Position numbers and translations under genes: made by a program. From NCBI GenBank assembly GCA_958296295.1, contig OY282460.1:62001-126000 (forward strand): a stretch of 64,000 nucleotides of DNA. The letters run 5' to 3'. A model generated the notes under the pieces. The model had not been told where the DNA came from and made no database searches. It worked only from the letters and a program-made list of their open reading frames with translations. The stretch comes from an uncultured Pseudomonadales bacterium (GTDB lineage Bacteria > Pseudomonadota > Gammaproteobacteria > Pseudomonadales > Azotimanducaceae). Of this stretch, positions 55,809 through 64,000 are shown piece by piece; positions within the stretch are counted from its first letter, which is position 1; the number at the start of each line of letters is the position of its first letter.

Positions 55809-56495
55809 ATGCGCCTATTGGTTCACGTCGAAGGAATCACCGAGGAAACGTTCGTCAACAACGTGCTCGGCCCGCATCTAATGGACGCTGGCTACACCCG
55901 TGTGGATGCTCGCCTGATCGGTCACGCACGGCAGCGGATCAATCGTGGCGGCGGTCAACCTTGGCCTGCGGTTCGGAAAGGTATTCTCAACCACCTCAGA
56001 GGCGACCAAGATGCCATATCTACGACGATGGTCGACTACTACGGGTTGCGGCAAGCGGGAGAGTGGCCGGGGCGAGCAGCTGCGGCTAAGCAACCCTTCG
56101 CGACGAGGGCGGCGAGCTTCCAAGCGGCACTCGCCGAGGACATTCGCTCGGCTATGGGCACGACATTCAAACCGTCTCGGTTCATACCCTACGTCTCCAT
56201 GCACGAGTTCGAGGCGCTGCTGTTCAGCGACTGCGAGCGCTTCGCGCAAAGCATCGGCGCTCCCCAAATCCGCGCGGAGATGCAGAGCGTGCTAGACCAG
56301 TTCGGCGACCCGGAAGAGATCAATGACTCCGAGGCCACCGCACCGTCGAAACGCATTCTTCGCATGGTCCCACAATACGACAAGGTGGCGATGGGCACCG
56401 CGGCAATCCAAGACGTCGGCCTAGAGAGCGTCCGTCGCCAGTGCCGCAACTTCGGTTGCTGGCTCAACCGGCTCGAACGCGCCGCCAATCGGTGA
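55809..56495 (+). CDS. DUF4276 family TOPRIM-like protein
   Basis: 228 residues: MRLLVHVEGITEETFVNNVL with the TOPRIM-like Glu, ISTTMVDYYGLRQAGEWPG with the acidic pair, and the family motif YVSMHEFEALLFSD. C-terminal APSKRILRMVPQYDKVAMG is typical. It is the standard partner of the upstream ATPase. Likely a nuclease subunit, from fold considerations only. Confidence 0.88.
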   Translation: MRLLVHVEGITEETFVNNVLGPHLMDAGYTRVDARLIGHARQRINRGGGQPWPAVRKGILNHLRGDQDAISTTMVDYYGLRQAGEWPGRAAAAKQPFATRAASFQAALAEDIRSAMGTTFKPSRFIPYVSMHEFEALLFSDCERFAQSIGAPQIRAEMQSVLDQFGDPEEINDSEATAPSKRILRMVPQYDKVAMGTAAIQDVGLESVRRQCRNFGCWLNRLERAANR

Positions 56496-56969
56496 AGCAA
56501 AGCACGTTCGTGACGACGACGTAGAGGCTACGGGCACTCGGCTTCCCTACTTGTGAGCTTGGTACCCGTTTAGGCGGAGCCGGTCGCCAAATCGACAGTC
56601 CAGCAGTGGGCCGCACGGCCCAAGCGGAAGCCTTGAACAAGGCATCGTGGGCGAGCTAGGCTGGAAGCATGTACGGTGGGCACGACAAATTGGGGCGCTG
56701 GCGGCGAGCGCATGGAGTCGTCCTATTCGCCGGCAGCACGCAAACAGCAGGAGAGCGCAAATGAAACTCCAGGTTGTGGTACACCACGCCGAGGCTTGAC
56801 CAAACGGCTACTGTCGAACGGTTGATCGCGGAAGTGGACTCGGACGCGGTGGATCATGGGGCTGGCGAGCGGCGCTGAGTTAAGCGAAGCTGTTCCGATG
56901 GCGAGACCGGATCCACAGTCCTAGAGATTGATCGGCATCCAAGCGGCGCTATTGCGGAACACAGGGCGG
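56496..56969. other. 474-bp gap with a possible HicB-like fragment
   Basis: No intact gene. At 56761 an ATG with GGAGAG upstream encodes MKLQVVVHHAEA followed by a stop. This resembles the first strand of HicB-type antitoxins and may be a decayed start. The rest shows no coding pattern; the helicase gene starts at its right edge. Confidence 0.45.
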
Positions 56970-59807
56970 ATGCACCAACCCACAATGACAGCCGAACACC
57001 CAAACTCAACCATCGCCGCGCGGGCACCGTGGTTCTACCGCCTCTTCACCCGCGGCGCCTCCGCGGTCGCGTTCAGCCAAGGCGTCGTGACGATTGAGGG
57101 TGTCCCCGGGGCGGGTCGCGTGACGCTTTCGTTCGAGGAGATCGATCAGTTCACTGAGAACAGATCGTGGTTTGGCACACGCCTGACGATTCGCGGCCTG
57201 AGCGGTCTGGAGTATTCGATCGCACGTCTACCTAAGCAACCTGCCGGACTGTTGGCCACGTCGCTTCAGAGGGAAGTCGCTCAGCTTGCTCGGCAAGTCG
57301 GCGAGCAGAGCCTTCAGCGCGAGGCACAGATCCGGAACGCGTTCGCCGGCGAGCGCTATCTGCGATACGGCTATGGAGAGGAACTGCGCCGACAGATCGA
57401 ACAGACGACAACTACAGCACGTTCCCGGATCGTGCGGGCGCATGTGGGTGCGGGGGCGCTCCGGGCGCTCCACAGTCTCGAAGCGCTCGAAGACGCCGCC
57501 GATTTCGAGCGTGCGCGAGCGGACGCGAACCGTCGGTTCGTGTCTGCCGCGATTCCTGCCGTCAGCAATGCGATGGAGGCGTCGTTCGCCTTCAAGCCGA
57601 CCGACGAACAGGCCAATGCGATCGCAACCGACGAGGAGACCACTCTGGTACTCGCCGGCGCGGGAACCGGCAAGACTGGCGTGATCATCGGCAAGATCGC
57701 GCATCTTGTCCACAACTGCGGTGTGCTGCCTGAGCAAGTCCTTGTGCTTGCCTACAATCGAAAAGCGGCGGACGAGATTCGCACCCGCATCGGGGACGAC
57801 CTCTCGGGGTGCGACGTTCGCACTTTTCATGCCTTCGGCCGCAGGGTAATCGGCCGAGCTTCGTCGGTACCGAGTATCTCGCGCATGGCGACCGACCAAC
57901 CGTTCCGCAGCCAGCAGTTCGATAAAATTCTCGACGAATTGTTCCGCAACGCGGCTATTGCGCCCGAACTGGTCAAATTCGTGGCGTATCACAGTGAGCC
58001 CTATCACTCGCCTTTCGACTTCGACAATCTCTCGGAGTACCGCAGCTACACGCGCGGCATCGAGTTGCGTACCTTGACCGGCGACCAGGTGAAGAGTTGC
58101 GAAGAATTGGAGATCGCCAACTTCCTCGCGCTCAACGGCATCACCGCGGAATACGAGGCTCCTTATCGGGTGGAAACGGCGGATGCGCGGCACCGTCAGT
58201 ATCGGCCCGACTTCTATTTGCCGGACGAGGACATCTACATTGAGCACTTCGCACTCGACAAAAACGGCAAGCCGCCGGCGGGCTGGCAGGGCTACGGTGC
58301 GGGTGTTTCCTGGAAGCGCAGCCTCCATCAGCAGAACGGTACGCGGTTGTTAGAAACCTATAGCTGGCAACACCGGGACGGCAGCCTGCTACCCGAACTT
58401 GACCGGCGCCTGCGCGAGCGAACATCCGTGGAGCGGCTGCTCGCAAACTTGCGGAACATCATCGTCTCGTGGCTTGGACAGCTCCTCGCCACCTTTCTCA
58501 GCCTGGTCAAGACGGCCGGCTTCACGATGGGCGAACTGCGGCAACGGGCGGCCGCACTGCCCTTGTCGAACGCGCTGCGGAGCAACGCGTTTCTCGATCT
58601 CTTCGAGCGCGTCTGGAATCGCTACGAGGATCTGCTCGACGAAGAGAACGCGGTTGACTTCGACGACCTGATCAACCGTGCGACGGACATCATCCAAACC
58701 GGTCGATGGGCATCGCCGTTCCGCTATGTGCTGGTCGACGAGTTCCAGGACATCTCGGCCGGGCGTCTAGCCTTGCTCAAGGCGTTGAAGACTTCCGGCA
58801 TCGCTTATTTTCTCGTGGGGGACGACTGGCAGTCGATCAACCGATTCGCGGGCAGCGACGTCGGCCTCATGATCTCTTGTGGCGATCACCTCGGCTTTGT
58901 GACGCAGCGCGAACTGAGCCAAACGTTCCGCTACGGCGAGTCCATCATCGGCCCCTCCAGCACCTTCATACAACGCAATCCCGAACAGACCCGGCGTACG
59001 CTCAAAGGTCGGGAAACAGCGGCCGATGACGGAGTGACCATCATTACCGCAACCGAACAGGCCGACGGTGCCGCCAGAGCGCTAGCGGACATCGCTGCGC
59101 GCGTTCCGCCGCAGCGGGAAGCCTCGGTGTTGGTGCTTGGCCGCTATCGAAGGAGCGTGAACGACTTGAGGTTTCGGTCGCCGCGGCCGGGAATTCGCGT
59201 GGAGACCAGCACGATTCACAGTGCGAAGGGACGAGAAGCCGACTACGCCGTCGTCCTCGATCTGAACGAAGGGCTTTGGGGATTCCCGGCGGCGAAAGAA
59301 AACGATCCCCTGCTGAACATCGTGCTGAGCGAGTCAAGCGGATTCCCGCACGCAGAGGAACGCCGCCTCTTCTACGTCGCGATGACCAGAGCGCGCCGGC
59401 AGGTGTACTTGGTTGCCGACGCCACGCGTCCGTCGGCGTTCGTTCGCGAGCTGCGCCGCGGACATCCGGACATTCGCCGAATCGGCGGATTCCCGGATGA
59501 CAATGCGCCGCCCTGCCCCCGTTGCGGCGGACGGCTGGTTGTTTCGCAGACCAGGAAAACCCGACGCTGCACCAACCATCCACTTTGCGAATACCTTGCG
59601 CCACGTTGCAGCGAGTGCGGGAGCGGTTACATTGTCGTCGGCGGCGGGCAGACGAAGTGCTCCAACAGCAGCTGCGCGGGTGGAGTTCGCGGCTGTCCGC
59701 GATGCAAAATCGGCGTACTGCAGCAGCGAAAGGGCCCGCACGGCGAGTTCTGGGGCTGCTCGGAGTACCACGCGGAGCCGCCCTGCCGTTACACGCGCGA
59801 CCCATAG
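56970..59807 (+). CDS. UvrD/helicase IV-like helicase with nuclease insert and zinc ribbons
   Basis: 945 residues from ATG 56970; in-frame TTG 56928 and ATG 56985 are alternatives. N-terminal WFYRLFTRGASAVAFSQGVV is a beta domain as in helicase IV. SF1A motifs: Walker A LAGAGTGKTGVI (about 230-236), VDEFQDIS (about 590), TIHSAKGREADY (about 750) and FYVAMTRARRQVYLV (about 805). Between lobes, QYRPDFYLPDEDIYIEHFAL is a PD-(D/E)XK-like insert. The last about 95 residues hold three or four Cys4 zinc ribbons (CPRCGGRL, CSECGSGYI, CPRCKIGVLQ, then GCSEYHAEPPC) like those of topoisomerase I. Confidence 0.9.
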   Translation: MHQPTMTAEHPNSTIAARAPWFYRLFTRGASAVAFSQGVVTIEGVPGAGRVTLSFEEIDQFTENRSWFGTRLTIRGLSGLEYSIARLPKQPAGLLATSLQREVAQLARQVGEQSLQREAQIRNAFAGERYLRYGYGEELRRQIEQTTTTARSRIVRAHVGAGALRALHSLEALEDAADFERARADANRRFVSAAIPAVSNAMEASFAFKPTDEQANAIATDEETTLVLAGAGTGKTGVIIGKIAHLVHNCGVLPEQVLVLAYNRKAADEIRTRIGDDLSGCDVRTFHAFGRRVIGRASSVPSISRMATDQPFRSQQFDKILDELFRNAAIAPELVKFVAYHSEPYHSPFDFDNLSEYRSYTRGIELRTLTGDQVKSCEELEIANFLALNGITAEYEAPYRVETADARHRQYRPDFYLPDEDIYIEHFALDKNGKPPAGWQGYGAGVSWKRSLHQQNGTRLLETYSWQHRDGSLLPELDRRLRERTSVERLLANLRNIIVSWLGQLLATFLSLVKTAGFTMGELRQRAAALPLSNALRSNAFLDLFERVWNRYEDLLDEENAVDFDDLINRATDIIQTGRWASPFRYVLVDEFQDISAGRLALLKALKTSGIAYFLVGDDWQSINRFAGSDVGLMISCGDHLGFVTQRELSQTFRYGESIIGPSSTFIQRNPEQTRRTLKGRETAADDGVTIITATEQADGAARALADIAARVPPQREASVLVLGRYRRSVNDLRFRSPRPGIRVETSTIHSAKGREADYAVVLDLNEGLWGFPAAKENDPLLNIVLSESSGFPHAEERRLFYVAMTRARRQVYLVADATRPSAFVRELRRGHPDIRRIGGFPDDNAPPCPRCGGRLVVSQTRKTRRCTNHPLCEYLAPRCSECGSGYIVVGGGQTKCSNSSCAGGVRGCPRCKIGVLQQRKGPHGEFWGCSEYHAEPPCRYTRDP

Positions 59808-59959
59808 GGCGGTGACCTCGATGTGGCGGCTTTCCGAAGCCAAGAGCGGCGGCGGAGGAGCGCAAGCCGGGCCGAACAATCCGCAGCGGTCGGCTCAGGT
59901 TGGTGCGCTGGCTTGTAGTACGGGCTGATGCATCGCCGTCAATTGACGAAGTCGCGCCA

Positions 59960-60309
59960 CTAATGACGCCCATCTCCATCGGAACGGGTCACGACAAGTT
60001 GGTCGGCACCAACCGGTGTTGCTAGGATTGCACTGGCGATGCGGTGAATGGCTGCTCGGAGCGCACTGAGGCGATTGTCGTCTACCGCAACAACGGCAAG
60101 CGGCAGAGGGGCCTGCTGCTGCGCTAGGCGTTTGTCTGCGGTAACCAAGGTCGTGAGAAACCATGCTGCTTTGCCAGCCTCAGCAGGTCGCCGTTTCGGA
60201 GCGTATGCCAGCCTCGAAATGTCGCGCTCTCAACAACTGCTCCATCCAAGGCATCCGCAAGATCTGATCGTACGCGCGGCGAAATGCCGACGTCGAGCAG
60301 AACTCTCAC
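59960..60309 (-). pseudogene. DUF5615 PIN-like toxin gene with a -1 frameshift
   Basis: GTG at 60309 overlaps the DUF433 stop as GTGA. The first frame gives VRVLLDVGISPRVRSDLADA and FRGWHTLRNGDLLRLAKQHG. At the AAA run 60158-60160 the frame slips; the continuing frame gives LTTLVTADKRLAQQQAPLPL.. DDNRLSALRAAIHRIASAIL and a TAG at 59960. The joined protein is a full DUF5615 protein with its acidic residues (LLD, TAD..). A missing T in the coding-strand TTT explains it. Confidence 0.82.
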
Positions 60310-60539
60310 TCCGCAGGCCGCACGCTTAGCGCCGTCAGGCGACAAAGCTCGGCACCAGCCGCGCACAAGACTGCCTCGGCGGCGGCCCTGTCAATCTGGA
60401 AATCCTCAATGAACTCGTCCAGCGACACGCCATCTGCGAGCCAGTCGAACAATTGCTGTACCGGCAGGCGGCTGCCTCGGAAACATGGTGCGCCGCTCAT
60501 GCGCCCCGGATCCACCCACACGGCTTGTTCAAGGGTCAT
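60306..60539 (-). CDS. DUF433 antitoxin of the DUF5615 pair
   Basis: 77 residues from the ATG at 60539: VWVDPGRMSGAPCFRGSRLP, VQQLFDWLADGVSLDEFIED, FQIDRAAAEAVLCAAGAEL. Same family as 35201-35449, but here with its cognate toxin gene overlapping the stop. Confidence 0.88.
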   Translation of the reverse strand: MTLEQAVWVDPGRMSGAPCFRGSRLPVQQLFDWLADGVSLDEFIEDFQIDRAAAEAVLCAAGAELCRLTALSVRPAE

Positions 60540-60573
60540 CGTCCTATCCCGTAGCGCACTTCGGGCCACCGTA

Positions 60574-60704
60574 TCACAATGCCCACGTTACGGCGAACGT
60601 CTTGCCGGCCACTCGGAATCCGCCATGCCGATGCCGTGGTGCTCTTCCACATCCGGCAGCGCCGCGCAGATTTCCCGCACCGCGGCGCAGATGTCCTTGC
60701 CCAC
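60574..60704 (-). pseudogene. MmcQ/YjbR-like gene fragment
   Basis: From GTG 60704: VGKDICAAVREICAALPDVE and EHHGIGMAD; then with one missing T near 60630 FRVAGKTFAVTWAL and a stop. The pattern (VR.ICLALP.V.E ... FRV.GK.FA) is the N-terminus of MmcQ/YjbR proteins, about 40 of the usual 115 residues. Confidence 0.45.
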
Positions 60705-61107
60705 AGGCAACACCCTAGCCCGAACAAGCGGGGAAGTAGCACGGCGGCACCGGGAGCTCGCTGGCCACTGGGCTACATGGCTCCGAGCGGTGGCGGCCGA
60801 CGAGCGCATCGCCGGCGGGTTGGCGATAGGTGCGCGAAGCGAAAGCGATGGCCGCGGCACCGCATCATCGTCCCGGTTGCGCCACTGCGAAGGCCTGTGT
60901 GCGACCACCTCCCAACATTTGCAACGCCTTTCAGCACTGATCGCAAGCGGCCCGCAACATGGTGACGTCCGAGCGGGCGACGGCGCCCGGAAAATCAACC
61001 TAGGCGGCTTCACTTTCGCCCAAGCAGACCCCTTAGATGCGGAGGTCGCTGTAGGGGTCGCCCGTCTTCGCACCATCCGTCACGAACCCTAGGCAATTCC
61101 CCGTGTT
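60705..61107. other. Region without recognisable genes
   Basis: About 400 bp between the MmcQ-like fragment and the IS21 fragment. Frames are open on both strands but biased and motif-free. I see nothing I can support here. Confidence 0.5.
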
Positions 61108-61374
61108 AGGCGACATGCAAAACTGACCCTTATGCGACACGAAAACTGACCCTGACAAACAACCAGCAGAGGGGAAGGTGATGAGGAAGTGCGACGCTGG
61201 CGCGCGGTTGAAGGGATCGCGGGGGCGGAGGATGCTGAGGCCAAAGGAGGTGGAGGCGATGCTGCGGCTGCACGAGCTGGGTTGGGGAGCGCGGCGGATC
61301 GCGAGGGAGTTCGGCTGCGGTCGGAACACGGTGAGGCGGTACTTGGAGTCGGACGGCGCCTTGGCCGGCGAAGG
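61108..61374 (+). mobile_element. Truncated IS21-family element (left end and istA start)
   Basis: Two copies of a terminal repeat with the core AAAACTGACCCT (about 61119-61130 and 61142-61153), 23 bp apart, are typical of IS21 ends. From ATG 61181 (or GTG 61178) the frame gives LRPKEVEAMLRLHELGWGAR and RIAREFGCGRNTVRRYLE, the IstA N-terminal HTH. Past about 61374 similarity to IstA ends and the frame stops at 61492. No DDE domain, no istB and no right end are present, so this is a dead fragment. Confidence 0.75.
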
Positions 61375-61528
61375 CCGGCGGGCCGAATCTCACCAGTCTG
61401 GCCCTTTTGGCGAGGGAATGACCAACGGCGGACCGCAGCGAAGCGAGATCGGCACCAGCGGTTGCAAAGCAAATTACCAACGCGCTCATTGAGGTGCGCC
61501 CTTCAACGCGCCGTTGCAGCGTCCCTTG

Positions 61529-62872
61529 CTAACTGCAACGAGCCGACGGCTGCTCGCCCCGTAGCAGGGCGGCGGCATCCAGCAGCGCGTGATCGCGGCC
61601 AGCGGCAGCCAGCAAGGTCACGCCGAAGGGCAAGCCGCTCGGCGTCTCGCCGGCGGGAATGGCGATCGCGCAGAGGTCCAACAGGTTCACGAAGTTGGTG
61701 AAGGTGCCAAGCCGAGCGTTGGTCTCGAACGGTGCCCGTTCGACGTCCGCGAGGGTGTAGATGGTTGGCGCGGTGGGCAGCGCCAAGATGTCGATGGCAT
61801 CGAAGAGCGCCTCGACTTCGCGTTTCAATTCCGCCAAACGGTACGCTCCGCGAAAACACTCGACAGCGCTGATCGTCTTGCCTCGGGCAATCACGGCGCG
61901 GGTCACCGGGTGTACGGCGTTGGGGTTGGCGGCAAGGAAATCGCCGACCGCGGCATAGCGCTCGGCCAGCCAAGGGCCTTGGTAGAGGAGGTGTCCTGCG
62001 GCGTCAAACGGGCGCAGATCCACGCGTCGAGGTGGGCTCGGCAGTTTCGCCACGAAGGCGGCGTAGAGATCGCGGTAGGCGTCGTTGTCGAACGGCAGTT
62101 TCTCTGGTGGCGCGAAGCCGAATCTAGCGTCGGCGGCGTCGAAGCTCTTGAACGGGATGCGGCGCGAGAACGGATCGTTGGCGTCGAAACCGCCGACCAC
62201 TTCGGCCACCGTGCGGGCATCGGCCACCGTGCGCGTGAAGACGCTCACGCAATCGAGCGTTCGACAGGCCGGCACCACGCCGCGCAGAGACCACCAGCCG
62301 CGCGTCGGCTTGAAACCGACGATGCCGTTGAAGGCCGCCGGCACGCGGCCCGAACCGGCCGTATCCGTGCCGAGGGCGAACGCCGCGAGGCCAAGCCGTA
62401 CCGCCACCGCCGAGCCGCTGCTGCTGCCGCCGGCGATGTAGTTCGGATTTACGGCGTTTCGCGTGGCGCCGTAGGGCGAACGGGTGCCCACCAAGCCGGT
62501 GGCGAATTGATCCATGTTGGTCTTGCCAAGCGGAATCGCGCCAGCGGCGAGCAGCCGCGCCACCACCGTGGCGGAGTGTTTCGGCATGTACGTGTAGGCC
62601 GGACAGGCCGCGGTGGTGGGCGTGCCGGCCAGATCGATATTGTCCTTGATGACGAACGGGATGCCTCTGAGCGGTGCCGCCGGGTCCACTGGCGCGAGCC
62701 GCGCCAGATGGCTGTCGAGCGCGGATTCGTCTAGGCGATGAATCCACGCCGCATAGTCTTGGTGCCGATCGGCGCGCGCAACCAGCGTAGCCAGCGCGGC
62801 ACGCGGCTCGGTCGCGCCGGCGGCATAGGTGCGCCGCAGACCGGCGATGGTGAGTGGTTCCAAACCGGCCAC
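61529..62872 (-). CDS. Allophanate hydrolase-type amidase (AtzF-like, amidase domain only)
   Basis: 447 residues from GTG 62872 (VAGLEPLTIAGLRRTYAAGA). Amidase signature with the Ser-cisSer-Lys triad: GIPFVIKDNIDLAG (Lys), NPNYIAGGSSSGSAVAV (Ser-Ser) and LGTDTAGSGRVPAAFNGIVG. The close match to the allophanate hydrolase pattern (AWIHRL, TRSPYGATRN, PTRGWWSLRGVVPACRTLDC) supports AtzF rather than GatA. The usual C-terminal domain (about 150 residues) is missing: the protein ends shortly after AGRDHALLDAAALLRGE. No urea carboxylase gene is in the window. Confidence 0.85.
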   Translation of the reverse strand: MAGLEPLTIAGLRRTYAAGATEPRAALATLVARADRHQDYAAWIHRLDESALDSHLARLAPVDPAAPLRGIPFVIKDNIDLAGTPTTAACPAYTYMPKHSATVVARLLAAGAIPLGKTNMDQFATGLVGTRSPYGATRNAVNPNYIAGGSSSGSAVAVRLGLAAFALGTDTAGSGRVPAAFNGIVGFKPTRGWWSLRGVVPACRTLDCVSVFTRTVADARTVAEVVGGFDANDPFSRRIPFKSFDAADARFGFAPPEKLPFDNDAYRDLYAAFVAKLPSPPRRVDLRPFDAAGHLLYQGPWLAERYAAVGDFLAANPNAVHPVTRAVIARGKTISAVECFRGAYRLAELKREVEALFDAIDILALPTAPTIYTLADVERAPFETNARLGTFTNFVNLLDLCAIAIPAGETPSGLPFGVTLLAAAGRDHALLDAAALLRGEQPSARCS

Positions 62873-62912
62873 ATCTACGGCGCTAACGGGCGGTTGGCAC
62901 CGCTCGCAAGCT

Positions 62913-64000
62913 CTACAGCGTCCAAACGACCACGCCGTCGGTGTCGTCGGTACGGCGACCACCGCCAGCGCCGGCGCCCTCGCCACGCCGGCGCTCCTCG
63001 CCGCGGCGGTCGAGTATCACCAGATGCCCCTCATCCGCCTTGCACCGCGCCATGTAGCCGAGCGTCTGCGCCACGCCCTGCTCGACCGTCCACGCGAGGT
63101 TCTTGCGGTCCGAATCGCGCAGCACCTTGCACTCGATCACGAACCGCTCCCACAGATCCGACGGCTGCCCCGCCTCGGGCGGCCACAGCACCAGCAGGTC
63201 CGTGCGCCCGCGCCCCAAACCGTATTCGCGCTCGATGCGGCCGCCGCCGTTCACGATGCGCTGCAGGTACGCCTGCAGGATCAGCTGCGGCGCCGCTTCC
63301 CGGTAGTCGTCGAAGCGGCCCAGCCAGTGCTCCGCGCGCTCGGCAAAGAACGTGCCGAACGCCGTCAGCAGCTTGCGCATGTCCAGGCGGCCGGCGTCGT
63401 CCACGTACCACGCCGTCCGCACGTCCAGGCTGTCCTGCAACACGTAGCCGAGTTCCCGCGGCACCACCTCCTGGTAGATCGGGTTGGCGATGCGCGGCGG
63501 CGAATCCGGCGCCAGCAGGCCCAGGTCTCGCAGATACTCCAGGTCTCGGCCGTCGTGCTGCGCCTCGCCGCCGCTCAGGATGGGCGCGACGACGCGGCGC
63601 ACCCGCTCCTCCTCCAGCTTGTGCGCCAGCTGGTCGAGGTGCGTGCGTCGCGACAGGACGAGTTCCTGCGCGCCGCGTGGATGTCGTCCGCTTCGATGGC
63701 GCGCGAGCGGTCCCGGCCTGCCTTGTTGTCGAAGCAGGCGCCGGCGCACAGCGCGTTCACCAGCCACGGCTGGCCATTGGTCTGCGTCCACACGGCGTCG
63801 CGCGCCGCCGGCGTGAAGCGCTGGCCGGTCTCCGTGGTGTGCTGCGACAACAGACTGCCCGTTTCCGCCTCGGTGAAGTCGCCCAGGCGCAGCGACTTCG
63901 CCGCGACGTTGAACGGGCTGCCGCCGGCGATCACTTCGCCGGAGCTGGAGCGGATCCGATAGTCGCGGATATCGCGCACGCCGCAAAGCACCACGCTTTG
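62913..64000 (-). pseudogene. AAA-like ATPase with C-terminal PD-(D/E)XK domain, frameshifted and cut by the window edge
   Basis: Open at the right edge. The first visible frame gives SVVLCGVRDIRDYRIRSSSG, the post-Walker B region, then LRLGDFTEAE, VWTQTNGQPWLVNALC and AIEADDIHAAR. Near 63668 one base is missing. The other frame continues QELVLSRRTHLDQLAHKLEE, RIANPIYQEVVPRELGYVLQ, QAYLQRIVNGGGRIEREYGL and GRGRTDLLVLWPP.. RFVIECKVLRDS, with nuclease-like Asp and Glu-x-Lys. This is the family of AAA-like proteins fused to DUF1703-type nucleases. Its end lies 40 bp upstream of the amidase start. Confidence 0.8.

Noticed and set aside
60409..61092. 227-codon plus-strand frame
   Set aside because: It starts antisense to the DUF433 gene and has no protein-like pattern; the region also contains an MmcQ-like remnant on the other strand.
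61440..61495. tRNA-like string on the minus strand (AGCGCGTTGGTAA, then GGTGCCGATCTCGC)
   Set aside because: No acceptor stem, anticodon arm or T-arm pairing could be drawn; chance resemblance.

Overview
The window is a high-GC chromosomal segment from a gammaproteobacterium, probably an uncultured one. The main evidence is gene order: pheA-hisC-tyrA-cmk-rpsA-ihfB-lapA, and cytochrome c4 - DsbA next to engB, are arrangements known from Pseudomonas-like gammaproteobacteria. Coq7 and a DUF2333 protein fit this. Abundant Fe(II)/2-oxoglutarate dioxygenases and a dense island of defence and toxin-antitoxin genes suggest a marine or host-associated lineage, but that is inference. At least eight genes carry single-base frameshifts, so part of the gene disruption may be sequencing or assembly error rather than biology.

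Layout. 1-4489: a signalling operon with a PP2C-type phosphatase (5' end outside the window), an RsbW-like anti-sigma kinase, a periplasmic binding protein and a sensor histidine kinase overlapping it by ATGA. 4543-11003: a DUF899 protein, a K+-independent H+-pyrophosphatase, a small secreted protein, a frameshifted hypothetical gene, a DUF2333 protein, a PCuAC copper chaperone and a lipoprotein. 11058-13167: a complete ISAs1-type insertion sequence with terminal repeats and a perfect 10-bp target duplication; its transposase is fused to an N-terminal DUF4338 domain. 13241-19736: the aromatic amino acid/ribosomal operon, lacking aroA between tyrA and cmk; only a 22-codon ORF overlapped on both sides by GTGA sits there. 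19877-21533: a doubly frameshifted ComEA-like gene, coq7 and a STAS-like protein.

21460-32728 (minus strand): a long catabolic operon with xylA, a small membrane protein, a Gfo/Idh/MocA dehydrogenase, a sugar-phosphate isomerase/epimerase, a cytochrome P450 and a complete Dpp/Opp-type ABC transporter. 32850-39796: accessory genes (Eis-like acetyltransferase, HEPN-like protein, orphan antitoxins, TauD and PhyH dioxygenases, an AbiEii-like nucleotidyltransferase with an uncharacterised partner). 39935-42000: DsbA, cytochrome c4, EngB.

41959-61374 is a defence island starting exactly at the 3' end of engB. A two-gene nucleotidyltransferase module (42375-43789) lies between two 53-bp imperfect direct repeats, one of which forms the C-terminal codons of engB. 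Next comes a type III-like restriction locus whose helicase/nuclease (44032-47061) and methyltransferase (51955-54710) are separated by about 4.9 kb holding an MqsR/MqsA-like toxin-antitoxin pair, a DUF1828/1829 protein and a ParB-AAA ATPase plus TOPRIM-like pair. The toxin of the pair is split by a 255-bp MITE with 27-bp perfect inverted repeats and a 9-bp target duplication. An AAA-DUF4276 pair, a UvrD-like helicase with a nuclease insert, a DUF433/DUF5615 pair and an IS21 fragment follow. The window ends with an allophanate hydrolase-type amidase and a frameshifted AAA/PD-(D/E)XK protein running off the edge.
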